From Prorocentrum cordatum (Eukaryota > Sar > Dinophyceae > Prorocentrales > Prorocentraceae), in contig CAUYUJ010011159.1 of assembly GCA_963575745.1 (NCBI GenBank), positions 162,083-226,082 on the forward strand: a stretch of DNA of 64,000 bases. Reading direction: 5' to 3'. A program made the position numbers and the translations under genes. This document shows, piece after piece, positions 40,506-51,170 of the stretch. The notes beneath the pieces are model-generated. The model made no database searches and was not told the origin of the DNA. It saw only the letters and a program-made list of their open reading frames with translations. Within the stretch, counting starts at the first letter, position 1. Each line of letters begins with the position of its first letter.

Positions 40506-41369
40506 GCCCCCGCCTGAGGAACGACTTTGAACACGTCCGCTGTCGAGTTCCGCAGCGATGGGCGGGAGAAAAAAACAGCGCTGCTTTCTGCGGCGGTGGG
40601 TCTGGGAAACACGCGAACATAACAACGCAACAAAACCTGCGCTGAGAGAAACACCGAACAGCAAACAAGAAGAGACGGGGGGGGGGCGGAGGAGAGGAGG
40701 GGGTGCGGAGGAGGGGGCGAGGAGGAAGAGGACGAGGGCGAGGACGAGGAGCGCGAGGAGGACGAGGAAGAGGGGGGGGGAGACGAGGGAAGAAGAGGCA
40801 CGAGGAGGTGAAGAGGAGGAGGAGGAGGATGAGGAGGAGGCAGAAGAGGAGAACGCCCTCGCCGGCGCCCTCGTCAGCGCCCTCGCCTACGGCCGCGCCC
40901 CTCGCTGGAGGACGCCCAAGGGGGGCGGGGGGGAAAGGGGGGGGTGTGGGGGGGGGGGGGGAAAGAGGGGGGGGGGAAGGGGCGGCCAGGGGAAGCGGGA
41001 GAAGGCGAGGACAATGAGGAGGAAGTGCGAGGGGCGCAACGGAGAAGGGGAGGCGGGCGGAAGGAGGGAAGTTAAGGAGGACGGGCGAGGAGGAGAGGGA
41101 TGATGAGGATTTGTTGTTCGCGAGCGGCGGCCCCCGTATCCATCCACGCACGTCGTTGGCTTCGGCCTGTCGGTTGAAGGCGGGCCCTGCGGCCCCTGCC
41201 CTCGGCGCGCCCTCGGGGCGCGCCGCGCGAGCAACTCGCGCCCCACCCAACAGCGGGAACGCGATCTCAATCCGCCCCCCTGCCACGGAACGTGCCCAAC
41301 ACTTTGGCGGCGACCATGCCGCTGCGTAAGGGCAGCAACAGCAACCATCAAAACCCCACGGCACATTCT
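40506..41369. other. Purine-rich tract, no gene
   Basis: A-rich words directly after the gene (GAGAAAAAAACAG near 40567, AACATAACAACGCAACAAAA near 40617) could be a decayed poly(A) region. 40675-41105 is G/GGA-rich. 41110-41340 has GC-rich minus-strand frame continuing from the exon at 41370-41871, not convincingly coding. Confidence 0.5.
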
Positions 41370-41871
41370 TCATCAAAACCACATGGGCAGAGTTCATCAC
41401 AGAGTGCGCCTGGCTCGTCACCCCGTCGCACTTGGACTTCAGCATTCTGAGCTTGCCCATCAGCATGTCGATCGCTGTCTTCTCACGCGCTCCGCCGCGA
41501 CCGCCACGCTTGCCCTTTTCACCGCCTGTGGGCCCCCCTGCAGCACCAGCAGCACCTGCGCCGGCAGCATCTGGGCCAGCGCCAGCAGCGCCTGGGGCCC
41601 CCGCCGACGCTGAGGCTGCCTCTGCTGCTGCTGCTGCTGCCGCGCCGCCCTCTGCTGACGGCCTCGAGCTCGACGCAGCCGCGGGGGGGGGGAGGGGCTT
41701 CTGCTTCTTCTGCTCGGCACCCTGTGGCCGTGGACCAGGCTGGTCGAGATGCGATCCAGGAGCGCGAGCTGGGCGCGCGTTGCACGTGCCCCATGGGGCA
41801 CGTACAACGCGCGGATGGTTCTCTTCGGACTCGCCGAACTTCACCCAGGGGGATCCCATGGACAAGCATTT
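41370..41871 (-). CDS. Exon E of the minus-strand 46.4-41.4 kb gene series
   Basis: Starts after acceptor CGTAAAG| (exon first base 41871, phase 0): KCLSMGSPWVKFGESEENHP, a Pro/Ala-rich low-complexity part, then REKTAIDMLMGKLRMLKSKC and DGVTSQAHSVMNSAHVVLMK. The phase-0 start matches the phase-0 donor of exon D. The 3' end is uncertain (about 41370). No family recognised. Confidence 0.4.
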
Positions 41872-41940
41872 CTTTACGTGCGCTTAGGCGCACTCCGAAG
41901 AAAGGAGCGAGGAGGAAGATGGCTAGGGGCAGGATGCGGC

Positions 41941-42003
<63 letters not shown>
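41941..42003. repeat. (GA)n microsatellite, first
   Basis: About 30 GA units, followed by GGA-rich sequence to about 42085. It lies in the presumed intron between exons E and D. Confidence 0.97.
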
Positions 42004-42109
42004 GTGGAGGAGGAGGGGAGGGAAGAGGAGGAGTATAATGAGAGGGAGGAGGAGGAGGGAGGAGGAGGAGGAGGAGGAGTGAGTGGGTCAACGTGAGTCG
42101 GGGCAGGAG

Positions 42110-42260
<151 letters not shown>

Positions 42261-42492
42261 GAGGAGGAGGAGGGGGTGGAGGAGAACGAGGCACCCCGAA
42301 CGCATCTCCACCCCGCTAGCCAGTCGAACTCCCCGCAGCGGGCGCGGGCAAGGCCGAGGCAAGCTCTGGGCCAGCGAGGCCGCCCGCGTCCTCGAGCGGC
42401 AGAATTTTTCGAAAATTGAGGGGGCGCAACATCGCAAGGTGGAGGTGGAGAAGATGGAGAAGGAATGGAGGCGCGGAGAGGGAGAGAAGCAG

Positions 42493-42530
<38 letters not shown>

Positions 42531-42609
42531 AGGAGGAGGAGGAGGAAGAAGAGTAGGACAATGAGTTGGTGGAGGAGGAGGACTGAGAGTCCGAGGACAT
42601 TTGTTTTAC

Positions 42610-42831
42610 AGAAGCGGGCAATGATGATGAGTATACCAGTGGTTGATCAAGGCGGAAGGGCGGAGGTTCAACCCCAGTGCCCTGGCCGCCCTTGATGATC
42701 CACTTCTTCTGGCGTATCCAGCACTCGCTGAAGACCTCCGTGAGCCCCTGGACCACGTACAATGCGCGCAAGCTCTCCGCGAGCTCGTCGCATTGCACCC
42801 GCGGCGGGCCCATGGGCATGACTTTCCACAT
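42610..42831 (-). CDS. Exon D of the minus-strand series
   Basis: 222 nt = 74 codons, phase 0 at both ends. Acceptor CACATAG| just above 42831; donor GCTTCT|GTAAAA at 42610/42609. Translation MWKVMPMGPPRVQCDELAES, LRALYVVQGLTEVFSECWIR, QKKWIIKGGQGTGVEPPPFR. The ATG at 42831 is probably internal. Family unknown. Confidence 0.5.
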
Positions 42832-42870
42832 CTATGTGCTAGCCTGGCTGTTGGCGGGGGGATCCTTCTG

Positions 42871-42887
42871 CCCCCCCCCCCCCCCCC

Positions 42888-42923
<36 letters not shown>
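42871..42923. repeat. Poly(C) tract
   Basis: 52 C interrupted by one T (42888), equal to a polypurine G run on the coding (minus) strand of the neighbouring exons. Within the presumed intron between exons C and D. Confidence 0.97.
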
Positions 42924-42925
<2 letters not shown>

Positions 42926-42949
42926 TCATCCAAGATCATCGCGCCTCCA

Positions 42950-43027
42950 AGGGCATTGGAAACAACTGTGCAGAGAGGAGGTGTAATAATTTATCCCTCC
43001 TCGCTGCGCAGTTGTTTCCAATGCCCT
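42950..43027. repeat. MITE/introner-like hairpin, 32-bp arms
   Basis: Left arm 42950-42981 (begins AGGGCATTGGAAACAACTG) and right arm 42996-43027 are inverted copies with 2 mismatches in 32. The loop is 14 bp and AT-rich (TGTAATAATTTATC). Total 78 bp. It lies in the presumed intron between exon C (ends 43221) and exon D (starts 42831). No target-site duplication was recognised. Confidence 0.9.
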
Positions 43028-43220
43028 CACCGTGCTAAGCGTCGCCCTCCTCGACCCTCGCCCCCTCGATCCTCGCCTTCCTCCTCCCCCTGCTGGTTGC
43101 ACCATGCCCTCCCCGATGCTCCTCCTCCACCCCCCTCTCCTCGCCTCCTCTTCGGGGGAGGAAGGGAGGTGGAGGTGCGCGCGCGGGTGTGCATGTGCTT
43201 CAATTTGGCGGCGCTGGCAC

Positions 43221-43733
43221 CTGCAGCCAGCCCGCCTTGCCGCCGCCCTCTTCGTGGGCGATCCGTCCGATCGGGAGGTGCGTGGACTTGTTCCACATCT
43301 CCCGCGTCTCCTTGCTGACGTGCATCTGCACCTCGACGCGCTCCGTGTGCATCTGCTTGGCCCGCTCCGCCCTGAACTGGCGCTTCCTGTTGGCGCCGCT
43401 GACCGCCTCGTACTTTGACCGCAGCGTGACGCCATTCGCGCCCTTCTTGTCCAGCTCGCGCTGCCACCGCCCCGCGATCGGGTTGCCCCTGGCTCCGTCG
43501 AGACCCACAGTGTAACCGCGACTGGCGATGTTCTGCCAGAGCGCGAACTCTTCGGGATCATCTGGCTGCCTGCCCTCCATGTTCAGCGACGGGCCGAAGG
43601 TCTCTGGGTCGCTGGGCCACGTGGAGGACCTCTGAATGTTCCATCCCCTGGCCTGCAGCAACCCCTTGAACGCGTCTGACTCGATAGCCTTGACCAGAGA
43701 CGTCGCGAGGCGCAGCTCGTCATCGTCCGACAT
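43221..43733 (-). CDS. Exon C of the minus-strand series (171 residues)
   Basis: ATG at 43733 directly follows AGCCAG, so this is either a first exon or an internal exon with acceptor CAG|ATG. 513 nt = 171 codons in phase 0, ending at donor CTGCAG|GTGCCA (43221/43220). Sequence MSDDDELRLATSLVKAIESD, AFKGLLQARGWNIQRSSTWP, SDPETFGPSLNMEGRQPDDP, FALWQNIASRGYTVG, then a basic helical part EAVSGANRKRQFRAERAKQM. Charged and soluble-looking; family not recognised. The clearest exon of the series. Confidence 0.6.
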
Positions 43734-44129
43734 CTGGCTTCTTGATGACGCCCTAAAGCTGTCAGAAATATTTCACCCGACAACAAGCACAGATGCAAGT
43801 GCCTTCGTTCGTAGCGCAGTCGAGTACGCCTCACTGCAAACCGCTACGTAGCATTATCCAGCTCTAACCTACACAACACGAAACCACAATGCTGCTGTAG
43901 AAACAGCGTGCCCAAGTACGTGCAAGATTGCGCCACGAGGAGAAACTGATGGGAGTTACACGGGGGAGGGGGCGGAGAAGCGGGAGAGAGGGTGGGGCAT
44001 GGCGATAAGGAGGCGATTGGGGAGGGGAAGGCGGATGGGGACTCGAGGAGGAAGTAGCGAGGGATAACGAGCAGGAGAAAGGAGGAGGACGAGGAGGAAG
44101 ACAATGAGAGGAGGAAGATGGGAGTGCTT
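43734..44129. other. Presumed intron; no gene seen
   Basis: Mixed sequence, with GGA-rich stretch at 44070-44110. Confidence 0.45.
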
Positions 44130-44264
44130 TCGGCTGCCGCTGTCCTCGTAGGTTATCTGCATCTCCTCAGCCTTCTTCAGCAGCTTCGGAGGCGTCAGCA
44201 AGTCGACCTGGCCCTCGCCGTGGGCCTCCCCAGGGGCCGTGGAGATCTCGCTCCCGGCGGGCAC
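44130..44264 (-). CDS. Exon B2 of the minus-strand series
   Basis: After acceptor CTCTCAGCAG| at 44265: VPAGSEISTAPGEAHGEGQV, then DLLTPPKLLKKAEEMQITYE. The end is uncertain; a non-canonical ACGAG|GACAGC donor or a later site is possible. Short, charged, coding-like. Confidence 0.4.
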
Positions 44265-44460
44265 CTGCTGAGAGCGCACCGCCCGAGCTGCCCCTCGACC
44301 CCGCCCCCCTTCCCCCCCCCGCGCAGGCGACGATGGGCTGGCTCGACGCCTCGAGCGACAAGGCCACCCCGATGGGGGCCGGGGGAACGAGCGGGGGACT
44401 GGGCCACGAATGCAAGGAGGGAGGGAGAGACGAGGCCGCGGGCAATTTGCACCCCAGCAC

Positions 44461-44793
44461 CTCGCTCCTCAGCGGCGTCGCGTCGGCGAACGCAGCCTGG
44501 CGCCTGCGAGCAGCGCGCCGATCGGCACGGCGCTGGGCGCGAGCTGCCACCAGCGGCTTCTCGTCCGACGAGTTCTCATCGCCCGCGCCCGCGGCGCTCG
44601 CAAGCTCGGGGGGCGGCGCCGTCGGCGCCGCCGCTGGCTCGGCCGCGCCATCGGCAGCCTCGTGGACGGCCGCGACCTCCTCAGGACCAGCCGCCTCAGC
44701 TGACTCGGGCCTTCCCCCAGCCGCCGCCGCGCCCGGCACCGCCTGCGCGGGGAGAGTTGGGCGAATGTTCAGGTTTGCCCGTCCAATTGCCAT
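44461..44793 (-). CDS. Exon B1 of the minus-strand series
   Basis: From ATG 44793 (MAIGRANLNIRPTLPAQAVP) to donor AGCGAG|GTGCTG (44461/44460). Mostly Ala/Glu/Pro-rich, ending with basic DENSSDEKPLVAARAQRRAD, RRAARRRQAAFADATPLRSE. A disordered linker by composition. Upstream is a C/T-rich presumed intron. Confidence 0.4.
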
Positions 44794-44839
44794 GTTCTTC
44801 GCCTCCGCCTCCAATGCCCCCTCTCCTGCTGCCCCCCCC

Positions 44840-45110
44840 CTCCCCCAAAAAAAAAACCCCGACCCCAATAAGTCACTTACCCTCCACCTCCTCCTCCCTC
44901 CTCCTCCTCCTCCTAGTCCTCCTCCTCCTCCTCCTCCTTCCTCCTCCTCCTCTCCTCCTCCTCCTCCTCCTCCTTATCCTTATCCTTCTCCTCCTCTCCC
45001 TCCCCCCCCCTCCTGCTCCTCTTCCTTCTCCTCCTTCTCCGCCCCCTCCCCCTCCTCCTCCTCCTTCTCCTCCTCCTCCTCCCTTCTCCCCACTCGTCCT
45101 CGCCCCATGG
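44840..45110. repeat. (CCT)n-rich tract
   Basis: TCCTCC runs and C runs, plus A9 at 44847. Poly-Pro/Leu/Ser frames are artefacts. Presumed intron. Confidence 0.9.
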
Positions 45111-45400
45111 CCAGCTCCTGTTTCTTCTTCCACGTCCTCAGCATGGTCGATTGCCATATCGTTTGCGTACGTGGTCGTGTTTCTCCTCGACTTTGTCACT
45201 CCGTCTCCTGAGCCGCATCATCCCCCCCAGCTCGTCCTGCTTATCCTCTTGCTCATTTTCTCACCGCCCCCCTCCGCCCCACCGCCCTCCGCCGCCCCCC
45301 CCCCCCCCCCCATCCAGCCCCCCCCTCTCCTCCCCGGCGCATGTTTGATCCTCTCACCCTACCGCGGCCCTTCCTTCCCGCCCGAGAGCCTGCGGGGCGT
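45111..45400. other. No gene seen; C-rich presumed intron
   Basis: C runs at 45295-45312; no supported frame. Confidence 0.5.
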
Positions 45401-46357
45401 CGCCGCCAGCGATGCCCTCCGCGTCCGCCTCGACGCTGCTGCTGCTGCTGTCAATGGCGATAGCTGCGCCAGACGAGGTCGCGCCGCCCGTTGGGGGAGG
45501 CGAAGGCGAGCGTCCGTGGCGGCGCTTGTACTCCCCTCCCTGTACGACTCGAGGCTCTGCCGATTGGCCTCGTCAATTTCCGCCTGCAGCTGCGCGATGT
45601 GGTTAGCCTTCTTCTGCATGAACTCATGGTGATCACGCTGGCTCTCGGCCCTGGGCGCAGCGAGCCAGCCGTCGCGGCTCGGCGGCATCGGATCGTTGCC
45701 CTCGTGCGTATCCTGGCGCAGTTCCCGACTGGGTTGAACTGCGCGCAGCTCTCGATCTGCCCCCGCTTCTCCTCGAGCGAATCAGGCACTTCCACTGCCT
45801 CCAACGCCCCAGAAAGCTCAGCTGAGCTGGCTGGCTGCGTCGGGGCCGCCTCGCCATCAGAGTCGCCAGCGACGCCGTCTGCCTCGTCTGGCTTGCCCGC
45901 GCGCGGGGGCTCACAGGCCGACTGCGGCGACGGTGGCTGCGACCGCAGCAGGCTCGCTGGCGGCGTCTGGGCGCAGGACCTGGCCCGTCGACTGCGCGGA
46001 CGCGGGAATTGCGACTGCGAATCCACCAACGTCTGGCCTGCGGCCAGAGCTCCTGCTGGCGCAGTCTCCGCCGCTGCTGCCTCCTGCGGCACGCCAGCAG
46101 ATGGGGGCGCTGCCACCTGCGCGGCCTTCGCGCGCGCCTCGGCCGCCTCTCTCGCTGGCGACGCGGACCCCCTGGCCGCGGCCGCCGAACGCTGCGGAGC
46201 CTGCCTGCGCGCGCGGGGCAGCCCTCGGGCGGGCTCCGAGCGCGTGGACAGTGCCTTGCTGGCCGCACGGCTGGGTAGCTTGGAGGCCTTCGGGATCTTG
46301 CGGCGCAGCAGCTCCTGGCACGGCAGCGCCGCCTCCGCGGCCACGGGCGCTCGCCAT
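45401..46357 (-). pseudogene. Exon A of the minus-strand series, with frame breaks
   Basis: Candidate ATG at 46357 (CAGCCATGG), 80 nt after the SL relict. Protein-like sequence then runs in changing frames: CQELLRRKIPKASKLPSRAA ... GALEAVEVPDSLEEKRGQIE, CAQFNPVGNCARIRT; then (near 45690) MPPSRDGWLAAPRAESQRDH, HEFMQKKANHIAQLQAEIDE, ANRQSLESYREG; then EYKRRHGRSPSPPP and AIDSSSSSVEADAEG. Breaks lie near 46345, 45690 and 45550, mostly in G/C runs. Either sequence errors or decay. Ala/Pro/Ser-rich with one coiled-coil-like helix; no family recognised. Confidence 0.4.
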
Positions 46358-46432
46358 GGCTGCTCTCCTGCGCGCCGCGGGCCACGGATGTCGGCACAGG
46401 CGCCTGGCGCTAAGTTGTCGGGATCAGCGCCG

Positions 46433-46460
46433 AATGCCTTCGAGCCAAAATGGCTGGTTA
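46433..46460 (-). other. Spliced-leader relict, possibly multiple (minus strand)
   Basis: The minus strand reads CCAGCCATTTTGGCTCGAAG, matching the DinoSL core AGCCATTTTGGCTC exactly with one inserted G before AAG. GCATTCGGCG stands on both sides, at about 46460-46469 and 46427-46436. These could be a short direct duplication or further decayed SL copies, comparable to the tandem relicts in the 187-bp satellite. Confidence 0.6.
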
Positions 46461-46469
46461 CGCCGAATG

Positions 46470-47309
46470 CTGGCAAGCGGTCGAGGGGCCGCAATCTCGA
46501 GAACGACGACGGCCGATGTTGAATGAAGATTGGCAATCAGGACGATTTGGCGGGGAAGAGCGAGAAGGAGGAGGAGGGTGAGGAGGTGGAGGAGGGCGCG
46601 GCTGATGAGACCGAGGAGGAGGAGGAGGAGGAGGAGGAGGAGGAGGAGGAGGAGGAGGAGGAGGAGGAGGAGGGAGAGGAGGAGGAGATGGCATGGTTGA
46701 TGAGACAGAGTAGGAGGATGACGAAGACAGGAGGGAGACCCGCCGCGCCAGGCGGCGAAGTTACCGGCACCATCATGCTGCCTGTTGGCATTCCGCCTGG
46801 ACCCCTCCACCTGCCCCCATGGGCTTCTCCCGCCTATCCTCCACCCTGGACCGGCAGCCTCCTCGATCCTCATCCTTCGGAAGGAATCCTTCGGTCGCTG
46901 ACTGCAGGCTCGGCAGGCTCAAAAGGGGGGCGTCGGTCGTCATAGCCCGAAGCTGTCGAAGAATCCGCACGGGCCGATGTCGCCGGTGATCCCCTGGCGG
47001 CGGCCGCTCGTCGCTAACGCCACCCACCCCTGCACTTATCAAGCGCCTCTTCGTCCTCGCCATGACTCATTCTCATCATCCTCATCCGCTTCATCTTCGA
47101 CGATTCCCCAATCGTCCTCTTGGCCCCATGCTCGCCGTCGTCTTCTTGCTCTAACCTTTGCTGCAGTCGTTTCCAGCGATCTCTTTCGCATCGCTTCCCC
47201 CCGCCCCCCTGTGTTCGAAACCTCTCTGCCTCCATAGTCTCTGCCCCGCCCATTCCCTGTCTCCCCCCATTGCCCGTCCATCCTCAATTCCCCCTATCTC
47301 GGGCGCGCA
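46470..47309. other. No firm gene; (GGA)n at 46612-46688
   Basis: (GGA)n of about 25 triplets, then mixed sequence. No supported frame on either strand. Confidence 0.55.
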
Positions 47310-47848
47310 GCGGCCGACGGTCAAGGCGCGCGCGCCCTATCGCTCGCGGCGTTGCGCGAGGCGGCGGGCGAGGCGTCCCGCGCGCGGCGCGCCCATCGGC
47401 GGGGTGCCCGCAGTCGAGAGCGCGCCCTCACGGCCCGTTGGCTCTCTCGTCCGTCTCGTCGCTACGTCGGCGGCGACGCCTAGCGGGGCAGCATCGACGA
47501 GGGACGAATCGCGCGAAGTCACGGGGCGAGGCGACGCGCGACCCCCGAGCGCACCCCGCGGCAGGTACGCGGGGAGAGAGGGGGTTGCGCGTTGCGCTGG
47601 GGCTTTCCCCCGCCCACCCACGCCCGCGCGTCCGCGCACGCTGCGCGCCGCGCTTCTCGGGCGCGGTGCGCCCGCCAGGCGCGGCGCGCACGCCCTGTCG
47701 CTCGCGGCGTTGCGCGAGGCGGCGGGCGAGGCGCGCTGCGCGCGGCGCGCCCATCGGCGGGGTGCCCGCAGTCGAGAGCGCGCCCTCACGGCCCGTCGGC
47801 TTTCTCGCCCGTCTCGTCGCTATGTCGGCGGCGATGCCTCGTGGCAGC
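47310..47848. repeat. GC-rich region with a ~170-bp direct repeat (offset 358 bp)
   Basis: Sequence from about 47316 to 47490 (containing TCGCTCGCGGCGTTGCGCGA and GGGGTGCCCGCAGTCGAGAG) recurs at about 47674-47848 with a few percent divergence. No independent gene support. Confidence 0.8.
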
Positions 47849-47849
47849 C

Positions 47850-48275
47850 CTTCGTGGCCCCCTCGTTGCCATTCGTGGACAAGCTGGAGCCCTTTGTGGC
47901 CCCCTCGCTGCCGTTCGCGGCCCCGTTGCAGCCCTTCGCGGCATCGTTGCAGCCCTTCGTGGCCCCCTCGCTGCCCTTCTTGGCCCCGTCGCAGCCCTTC
48001 GTGGCCACCTCGCTGCCCTTCGCTGCCCCGTTGCAGCCTTTCGTGGCCACCTCGCTGCCATCGTGGCCCCGTTGCAGCCCTTCGTGGCCGCCTCGCTGCC
48101 CTTCGTGGCCCCGCTGCAACCCTTCGCGGCCCCTTCCGCTGCCATTCGTGGCCCCATGTATAATGCATGCCCTTCGTGGCCCTGCTCGTTCGCGCCCGTC
48201 GCGGCCCCATCTGCATGCCCTTCGCGGCCCCGCTGTCGCCCTTCGTGGCCCCCTCGCCGCCTCTCATGCCACCTC
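47850..48275. repeat. 21-bp-based CCCTTCGTGGCCCC array, copy 1
   Basis: Units alternate CTGCCCTTCGTGGCCCCCTCG and TTGCAGCCCTTCGTGGCC. The period is mostly 21 (divisible by three), giving peptide repeats PFVAPSL/PFVAPLQ in one frame and other repeats on the opposite strand. The right end shares GCTCGTTCGCGCCC...GCATGCCCTTCG with the copies at 54640-55010 and 57120-57440. Confidence 0.85.
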
Positions 48276-48319
48276 AGTTTGGTGCGGCAGTTCGACCAAA
48301 CCTCCCGATGCCTTCCTGA

Positions 48320-49378
48320 CTTGGGAAGGTTATGTCAAAACGCCATCCTGAGGAGGGCTGTAGGAAGGTTGCCAGACAGTTCTTCAAGCAAAAACCTCTG
48401 GAGGAATGTTTTAGGGAAGTTGTTTGGAAGGTTATGTCCAAGAAGCCGCCCAGAGAAAGATAATAATACTGATATAGGAATGTTGTTACAAAAACACCTG
48501 CCTGAGGAAGGTGTTAGGAAGGAGTTGGGCATGTTGTTTCCAGACAGAAGCCCTCCTGGGGAAGGTGTTCGGGAGGCTGGTATGAATGTTCTTCTAATAA
48601 GCTATAGCGAGGAAGGTGTCAGGGAGGTTGCAGGAAAGCTGCTTCGAACAAACTTTCCCGATACCGAGTTTAGCCCGAGGAAGGTTTATGGAAGTGTTTA
48701 GGACGGCTTTTCCAAAAACCGCCCCGAGGAAGGTTTCAGGAAGGCGTTTGGAAGGTTTTTGTTTCGGAACAGCCTTCTAAATGAAGGTTTTAGGAAGGTG
48801 TTTAGGAAGGTTCTTCTGAGCATAGCCTTCATGAGGAAGGTTTTAGGAAGGTCGTTCGAACACAAGCTTCCGTTGGGAAGGTTTTAAGGCGGCTTTTCAA
48901 CGCAACCAACAACCTTCCTGCGCAAGGTTTTAGGGCGGTGTTTAGGAAGGTTCGTCCAACAAGCCGCCCCGAGGAAGGTGTTAGGAAGGTTGTGAGGAAG
49001 GTCCTTGCAATAACAAAGTCTTGTTGAGAGAGGTTTCAGGAAGGTTTTAGGAATATTTTCCCAACAAGAGCCCTCCCGAGGAAGGTGGTAGGAAGGTTCT
49101 TAGGGAGGCTCTTCACATAAAACAACTTCCTGAGGAAGGCTCTCGGATTTGTTGAAAGGCCCTTCCAAGACAACCGTTTTGAGGAAGGTGTTCGGAAGGG
49201 TTTCAGGAAGGCTCTTCCAACAAAAACCTTCCTGAGGAAGGTCGCAGGAACGTTTTGGGAAGGCTCCTCCACCAAACCTTCCCGAGGAACGTTTTAGGCA
49301 GGCTTGCTTTCTGACAGGTTTTTTTCACAAAGCCTCCATGGGGAAAGTTTTAAGGAAGGTGTTCGGAAGGCTCATCCG

Positions 49379-49429
<51 letters not shown>

Positions 49430-49885
49430 GAGGAAGGTTTGAGGAAGGCCCCCCCCCAACAAAAAAAAAAAAAAAACTCCCCGAGGAAGGTTTTAAGGAA
49501 ATGTTTGGGAAGGCTCCCCCAACAAAACCAAAACCATCCTCGGGAAGGTTGCATGGAGGTATTTGAGAAGGCTCTTCCAAAATGCCCTGCCGAGGAAGGT
49601 TTCGAGAGGTCTGTAGGTCCTTCCGAAAAAAACCTTCCCGAGGAAGGTGTTAGGAATATGTTAGGAAGGTTCTTCCCCAAAAACCTCCCTGAGAAAGGTC
49701 TTATGAAGGTTTTGACATGTTTTGTTTTTTCCCGAACGCGCCCTCTCCTGAGGCAGGTTCCGGGAAGGTTTTCAAACCGGCGCTTGCAAACAACAAATGC
49801 CTGAGGAAAATGTCAGAGAGGTTTTAGAAAGGGTCGTCAAAAACACACACACAGGAAGATTTCGCGAACGTCAAAGGACAGTTTT
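48320..49885. repeat. GAGGAAGGTTTTAGGAAGGTT minisatellite, forward block
   Basis: About 35-45 degenerate units of 30-50 bp built on AAGGTGTTAGGAAGG and CTTCCAACAAAAACCTTCC. Many units contain AACCTTCCTGAGGAAGGTT, a near-perfect hairpin. Two poly(A) runs lie inside (49379-49428 and about 49459-49476). Confidence 0.9.
49379..49428. repeat. Poly(A) run, 50 nt
   Basis: Uninterrupted A50 within the AAGGTT minisatellite; poly-Lys/Phe frames there are artefacts. Confidence 0.98.
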
Positions 49886-49899
49886 CAAAACAATTAGAC

Positions 49900-50250
49900 T
49901 TCCAGCGTGGTTTGAAGAACCTTCCTAAAACCGCCCTAAATCTTCCTCAGGAGGGCTTGTGGGAAGAACCTGCCTAAAAACCTGCCTAAAACCTTCCCAG
50001 GGAGGGTCGCTGTTGGAAGAACCTTCCAAAACCTTCCCTAAAACCTACCTCAGGAGGGTCTCATTTGAAGAGCTTTCTTTAAAGCCGTCCTAAACCCTTC
50101 CGCGGGGGAGCTTTTTGTTGGAAGATTTTTTTTATAACAAAGTATTATTATTAGTAGTATTATTACTATTTTAAGAAAAAAATTCTCGGGAAGGCTTGTT
50201 TTCGAAGAACCTTCCTAAAACCTTCCTCGCGAAGGTTTTTTGAAGAATTG
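49900..50250. repeat. AAGGTT minisatellite, inverted block
   Basis: From about 49900 the units appear as reverse complements (GAACCTTCCTAAAACC, CTTCCTCAGGAGGG). Orientation changes within the same array between 49860 and 49905. Confidence 0.8.
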
Positions 50251-50257
50251 TATTTGT

Positions 50258-50330
50258 TCATATATATATATATATATACATACATACATACATACATACA
50301 TACATACATACATACATACATACGCACACA
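50258..50330. repeat. (TA)n and (CATA)n microsatellites
   Basis: TATATATATATATATA, then about 13 CATA units (50276-50323). Confidence 0.97.
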
Positions 50331-50339
50331 CAAGCCCGG

Positions 50340-51170
50340 GCGGGTGGACCCCCCCCCAAAAAAAACCTCCCAGGATCTGGGGCTTTGGGACCCGCCGGAC
50401 GGGCCTCGAAGCGGCCCCATGGGCCTCGCAGGACGTTTTGCCAAGCCTTCCCGCGATCAGGGGGGTCATCCGAGACGTCCCAGAGACCCACAAGACAGCA
50501 CAAGAGCGCTCCAAGAGTGACCGACCTGACTTCAAAATGGCCCAAAAGGCCTCCAGGACGGCCCCAAAGAGGCCTCCAAGAGGACTCCCAAGAATGCCCC
50601 AAGAGGCAAAAATCAGTGATCTTCTGATGGGTTTTGTTGAATTTTGGGGTTCTCCTGTTTTCGGTCTCACAGAGCCCCATGGCGGCCCAAGATTGCCCCA
50701 AGACACCCTCCGAAGCATTCCAAATCGTGACCCGGTCGTTCAAGGAGACCGCAGTTGGAGGCAGGGTGGCCCGAGGAAACCCCCAGAGGCCCCCAGAATA
50801 CGCCCGGGAGGCTTCCAGAAGGACTTAAGAAAGCCTGAAGCAACTTTTGTAAGGCCCCCAGAGGCTAGAGGCTCTCCAAGGAGGAGCCTCCGCAGAAAAA
50901 GAGCTGAGGAGGATGGGGCGAATGCACAGAGTATGGCGAAAATGAAGAAAAAGAACATGGAGGAAGGATAACGAATTACGCTACCGAGGAACCCCACATA
51001 CTTAATTTAAAGATTATGTGCTTGTTTAAGTTTATCATATATGCGCAATGCTGCGTTCTCAGCCCTCGTCGCAAATGTTCCCCCCTGTGTCATCCAACGC
51101 CATATTGCTTGAACCTCCTCCCTCTTCCTAGCCTTCTATCCTCCATCGAGGACAGATTCGAGCCAGCCAG
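50340..51170. other. No gene; degenerate CCCAAGA repeat, copy 2 (50490-50840)
   Basis: Short C/A/G words as at 5815-6040 and 60130-60350, with A-rich GAAAAAGAGC and AAGAAAAAGAAC words near 50895-50955. 50960-51165 is ordinary sequence. Confidence 0.5.
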
